Both the position numbers and the translations under genes were made by a program. From Flagellimonas beolgyonensis (GTDB lineage: Bacteria > Bacteroidota > Bacteroidia > Flavobacteriales > Flavobacteriaceae), in the NCBI RefSeq assembly GCF_003992615.1, contig NZ_RZMY01000013.1:536238-600237 (forward strand): 64,000 nt of DNA, in the 5' to 3' direction. Of the stretch, positions 62,809-64,000 are shown one piece after another. The notes under the pieces were generated by a model. It saw only the letters and a list, made by a program, of their open reading frames with translations, was not told the origin of the DNA and did no database searches. How positions within the stretch are numbered: the stretch's first letter is position 1; every line of letters begins with the position of its first letter.

Positions 62809-64000
62809 ATGAATACCCATAAAAACACATTTAATAAATCGCTGTTTATCAGTTTATTATCCATTTTTTATTTACTTTCCGGGTGTTCTTCCGTTCGTAA
62901 AAATATCAGCAATCATCTGCATAAGGAAAGTCTAAAAAATTCGTTTCATGGACTCTTGATCATCGATGCCGATTCAGAAAAAGAACTGTACAATACCAAT
63001 GCGGACAAGTATTTCACCCCTGCGAGTAACACCAAGCTAGTTACCTTTTATACCGGTATAAAATTATTGCCCAAAAACATCCCTTCGCTACATTATGTCG
63101 TTGCCAATGACACCCTTTTTATTGAGGGCACCGGTGATCCATCGTGGCTTCACCCCTATTTGAACGATAGCACTGCCCTCCAATGGCTTGGGAACCAAAA
63201 AAACATTGCACTGTACACCGGCAATACAGACGAGCAACGTTACGGACCGGGTTGGGCCTGGGAAGATTTTGACACCTACTTTTCTCCTGAGAAATCGACT
63301 CTGCCCCTTTATGGCAATGTGGCAACTTTATCAAAATCCGAAATGGACAGCCTTCAGGTATCTCCGATTGAATTTTTGGAATATACAGCCATCAAGGAAA
63401 GCGCCTTTAAAAGAGAGGAATACCAGAACCAGTTTTATATCGACCCCGAAGAACAGGATACCTTGGAAGTACCATTTATAGTCAGTGATAGTTTGACAAA
63501 ACTTTTACTTGAATCCGTATTGCAGCAAAAAATTACATTGAGCGACCATTTTCCCGACCAACCGAAACAGACATTGTTTGGCATGGAAACCGATTCGATC
63601 TACAAATACATGTTGTTCAAAAGCGATAATTTTTTGGCAGAGCAACTCCTTATGGCCGCCTCATCGGCCCTATCGGATACCTTGAGCACCCGAAGGGCCA
63701 TTGATTATATGCTGGAAAACGACCTTAGTGATTTAGCACAACAACCTCGTTGGGTAGATGGTTCCGGTTTGTCGCGGTACAACTTGTTCACCCCAAGATC
63801 TTTTGTCCAAATTTTACAAAAACTGCATCAAGAAGTACCCGAAGAGCGTTTGTTCGCCCTGATGCCCATGTGGGGACCCTCCAATACCGTGGCAAAATGG
63901 GATGATCCAGAAACGGAGCCCTTTCTGTTTGCCAAATCGGGTTCGGTGGGCAACAATTACAACTTAAGCGGGTATGTGCGAACGAAATCGGGAAAATTGC
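62809..64000 (+). CDS. dacB: D-Ala-D-Ala carboxypeptidase (PBP4/DacB type), lipoprotein, partial
   Basis: The gene runs off the window; 397 codons are visible. A lipobox (YLLSGCSSV) follows a basic/hydrophobic N-terminus, so it is a lipoprotein. Penicillin-binding motifs of class C low-mass PBPs: SxxK as ASNTK (about residue 73), SxN as GSGLSRYNLF (about 320), and KTG-box as AKSGSVGNNYN near residue 378. It trims or cross-cleaves peptidoglycan peptides in the periplasm. The protein is shorter than E. coli PBP4 in the middle insert, as is common in Bacteroidota. Only the last part after the third motif is missing. Confidence 0.92.
   Translation, partial: MNTHKNTFNKSLFISLLSIFYLLSGCSSVRKNISNHLHKESLKNSFHGLLIIDADSEKELYNTNADKYFTPASNTKLVTFYTGIKLLPKNIPSLHYVVANDTLFIEGTGDPSWLHPYLNDSTALQWLGNQKNIALYTGNTDEQRYGPGWAWEDFDTYFSPEKSTLPLYGNVATLSKSEMDSLQVSPIEFLEYTAIKESAFKREEYQNQFYIDPEEQDTLEVPFIVSDSLTKLLLESVLQQKITLSDHFPDQPKQTLFGMETDSIYKYMLFKSDNFLAEQLLMAASSALSDTLSTRRAIDYMLENDLSDLAQQPRWVDGSGLSRYNLFTPRSFVQILQKLHQEVPEERLFALMPMWGPSNTVAKWDDPETEPFLFAKSGSVGNNYNLSGYVRTKSGKL

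Noticed and set aside
1..64000. CRISPR arrays, phage genes, integrase/att sites, tRNA or rRNA genes
   Set aside because: No regularly spaced repeats, no integrase or phage structural genes and no tRNA/rRNA-like sequences were recognised on reading both strands.

Overview
The window is chromosomal DNA of a marine Flavobacteriaceae bacterium (Bacteroidota), close in flavour to Muricauda/Allomuricauda-type genomes; the genus is an inference. The phylum-level signs are a PorP/SprF-family protein, a TonB receptor with a carboxypeptidase-like N-terminal domain, 2TM-domain proteins next to a LytS/LytTR pair, a LETM1-related biofilm protein, DUF2490, DUF2141 and DUF4382 proteins, many Sec-exported peptidases, poor Shine-Dalgarno sequences and TAnnTTTG -7 boxes. 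No rRNA, tRNA, CRISPR array, insertion sequence or prophage was seen.

Layout. (1) 1-5.6 kb: purL and a long-chain acyl-CoA ligase. (2) 5.6-12.5 kb: a repeat-rich spacer, then a beta-oxidation operon (MarR regulator, fadN-fadA-fadE order) with a four-helix-bundle (S23/IVP-type) gene inserted between fadA and fadE. A perfect 28-bp palindrome overlaps the marR promoter. (3) 12.5-18.2 kb: trehalose block, a GH15 hydrolase divergent from a fused OtsA-OtsB protein, followed by a beta-propeller/SnoaL-like fusion protein. (4) 18.3-35.1 kb: a long run of exported proteins, mostly hydrolases (M28, M1, three amidohydrolases, a sortilin-like BNR protein, S9, DUF2490), with a YdeI-family gene and a convergent MFS transporter. 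(5) 35.2-39.6 kb: Cu/Zn SOD lipoprotein, OmpW-like barrel, CorA, small MscS, LETM1-related protein. (6) 39.7-43.9 kb: a two-part signalling cluster: TPR protein plus LytS-type kinase carrying a C-terminal 2TM domain, and four 2TM genes followed by a LytTR response regulator. (7) 44-51.7 kb: DUF4382 lipoprotein, PaiB, PorP/SprF-SPOR protein, GNAT, DoxX, and a divergent TonB receptor/DUF2141 pair. (8) 51.8-62.5 kb: a TPR-hybrid kinase-REC-class III cyclase, a pyruvate:ferredoxin oxidoreductase-like protein, OsmC, a sigma54 activator with a cyclic-nucleotide-binding domain, and OxyR. (9) 62.5 kb to end: a small conserved protein and a PBP4-type carboxypeptidase cut by the window edge.

How parts may work together. 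Four direct-repeat sites of LytTR type (9-mers like ACAGTTCAT, 21-bp pitch) lie about 65-70 bp before the start codons of the TPR/kinase operon, the 2TM/LytTR operon, the TonB receptor and the DUF2141 gene. This points to an autoregulated LytTR system that also controls the receptor/DUF2141 pair. Separately, osmC has a near-consensus sigma54 promoter with three palindromic ACGA-N4-TCGT sites upstream, next to a sigma54 activator gene. That activator has a cNMP-binding domain, and a class III cyclase is encoded a few kb away. The PFOR-like protein next to osmC lacks three of the four cysteines that normally hold the proximal iron-sulfur cluster. Together with OxyR, this region looks like a redox/oxidative-stress module of unusual design.
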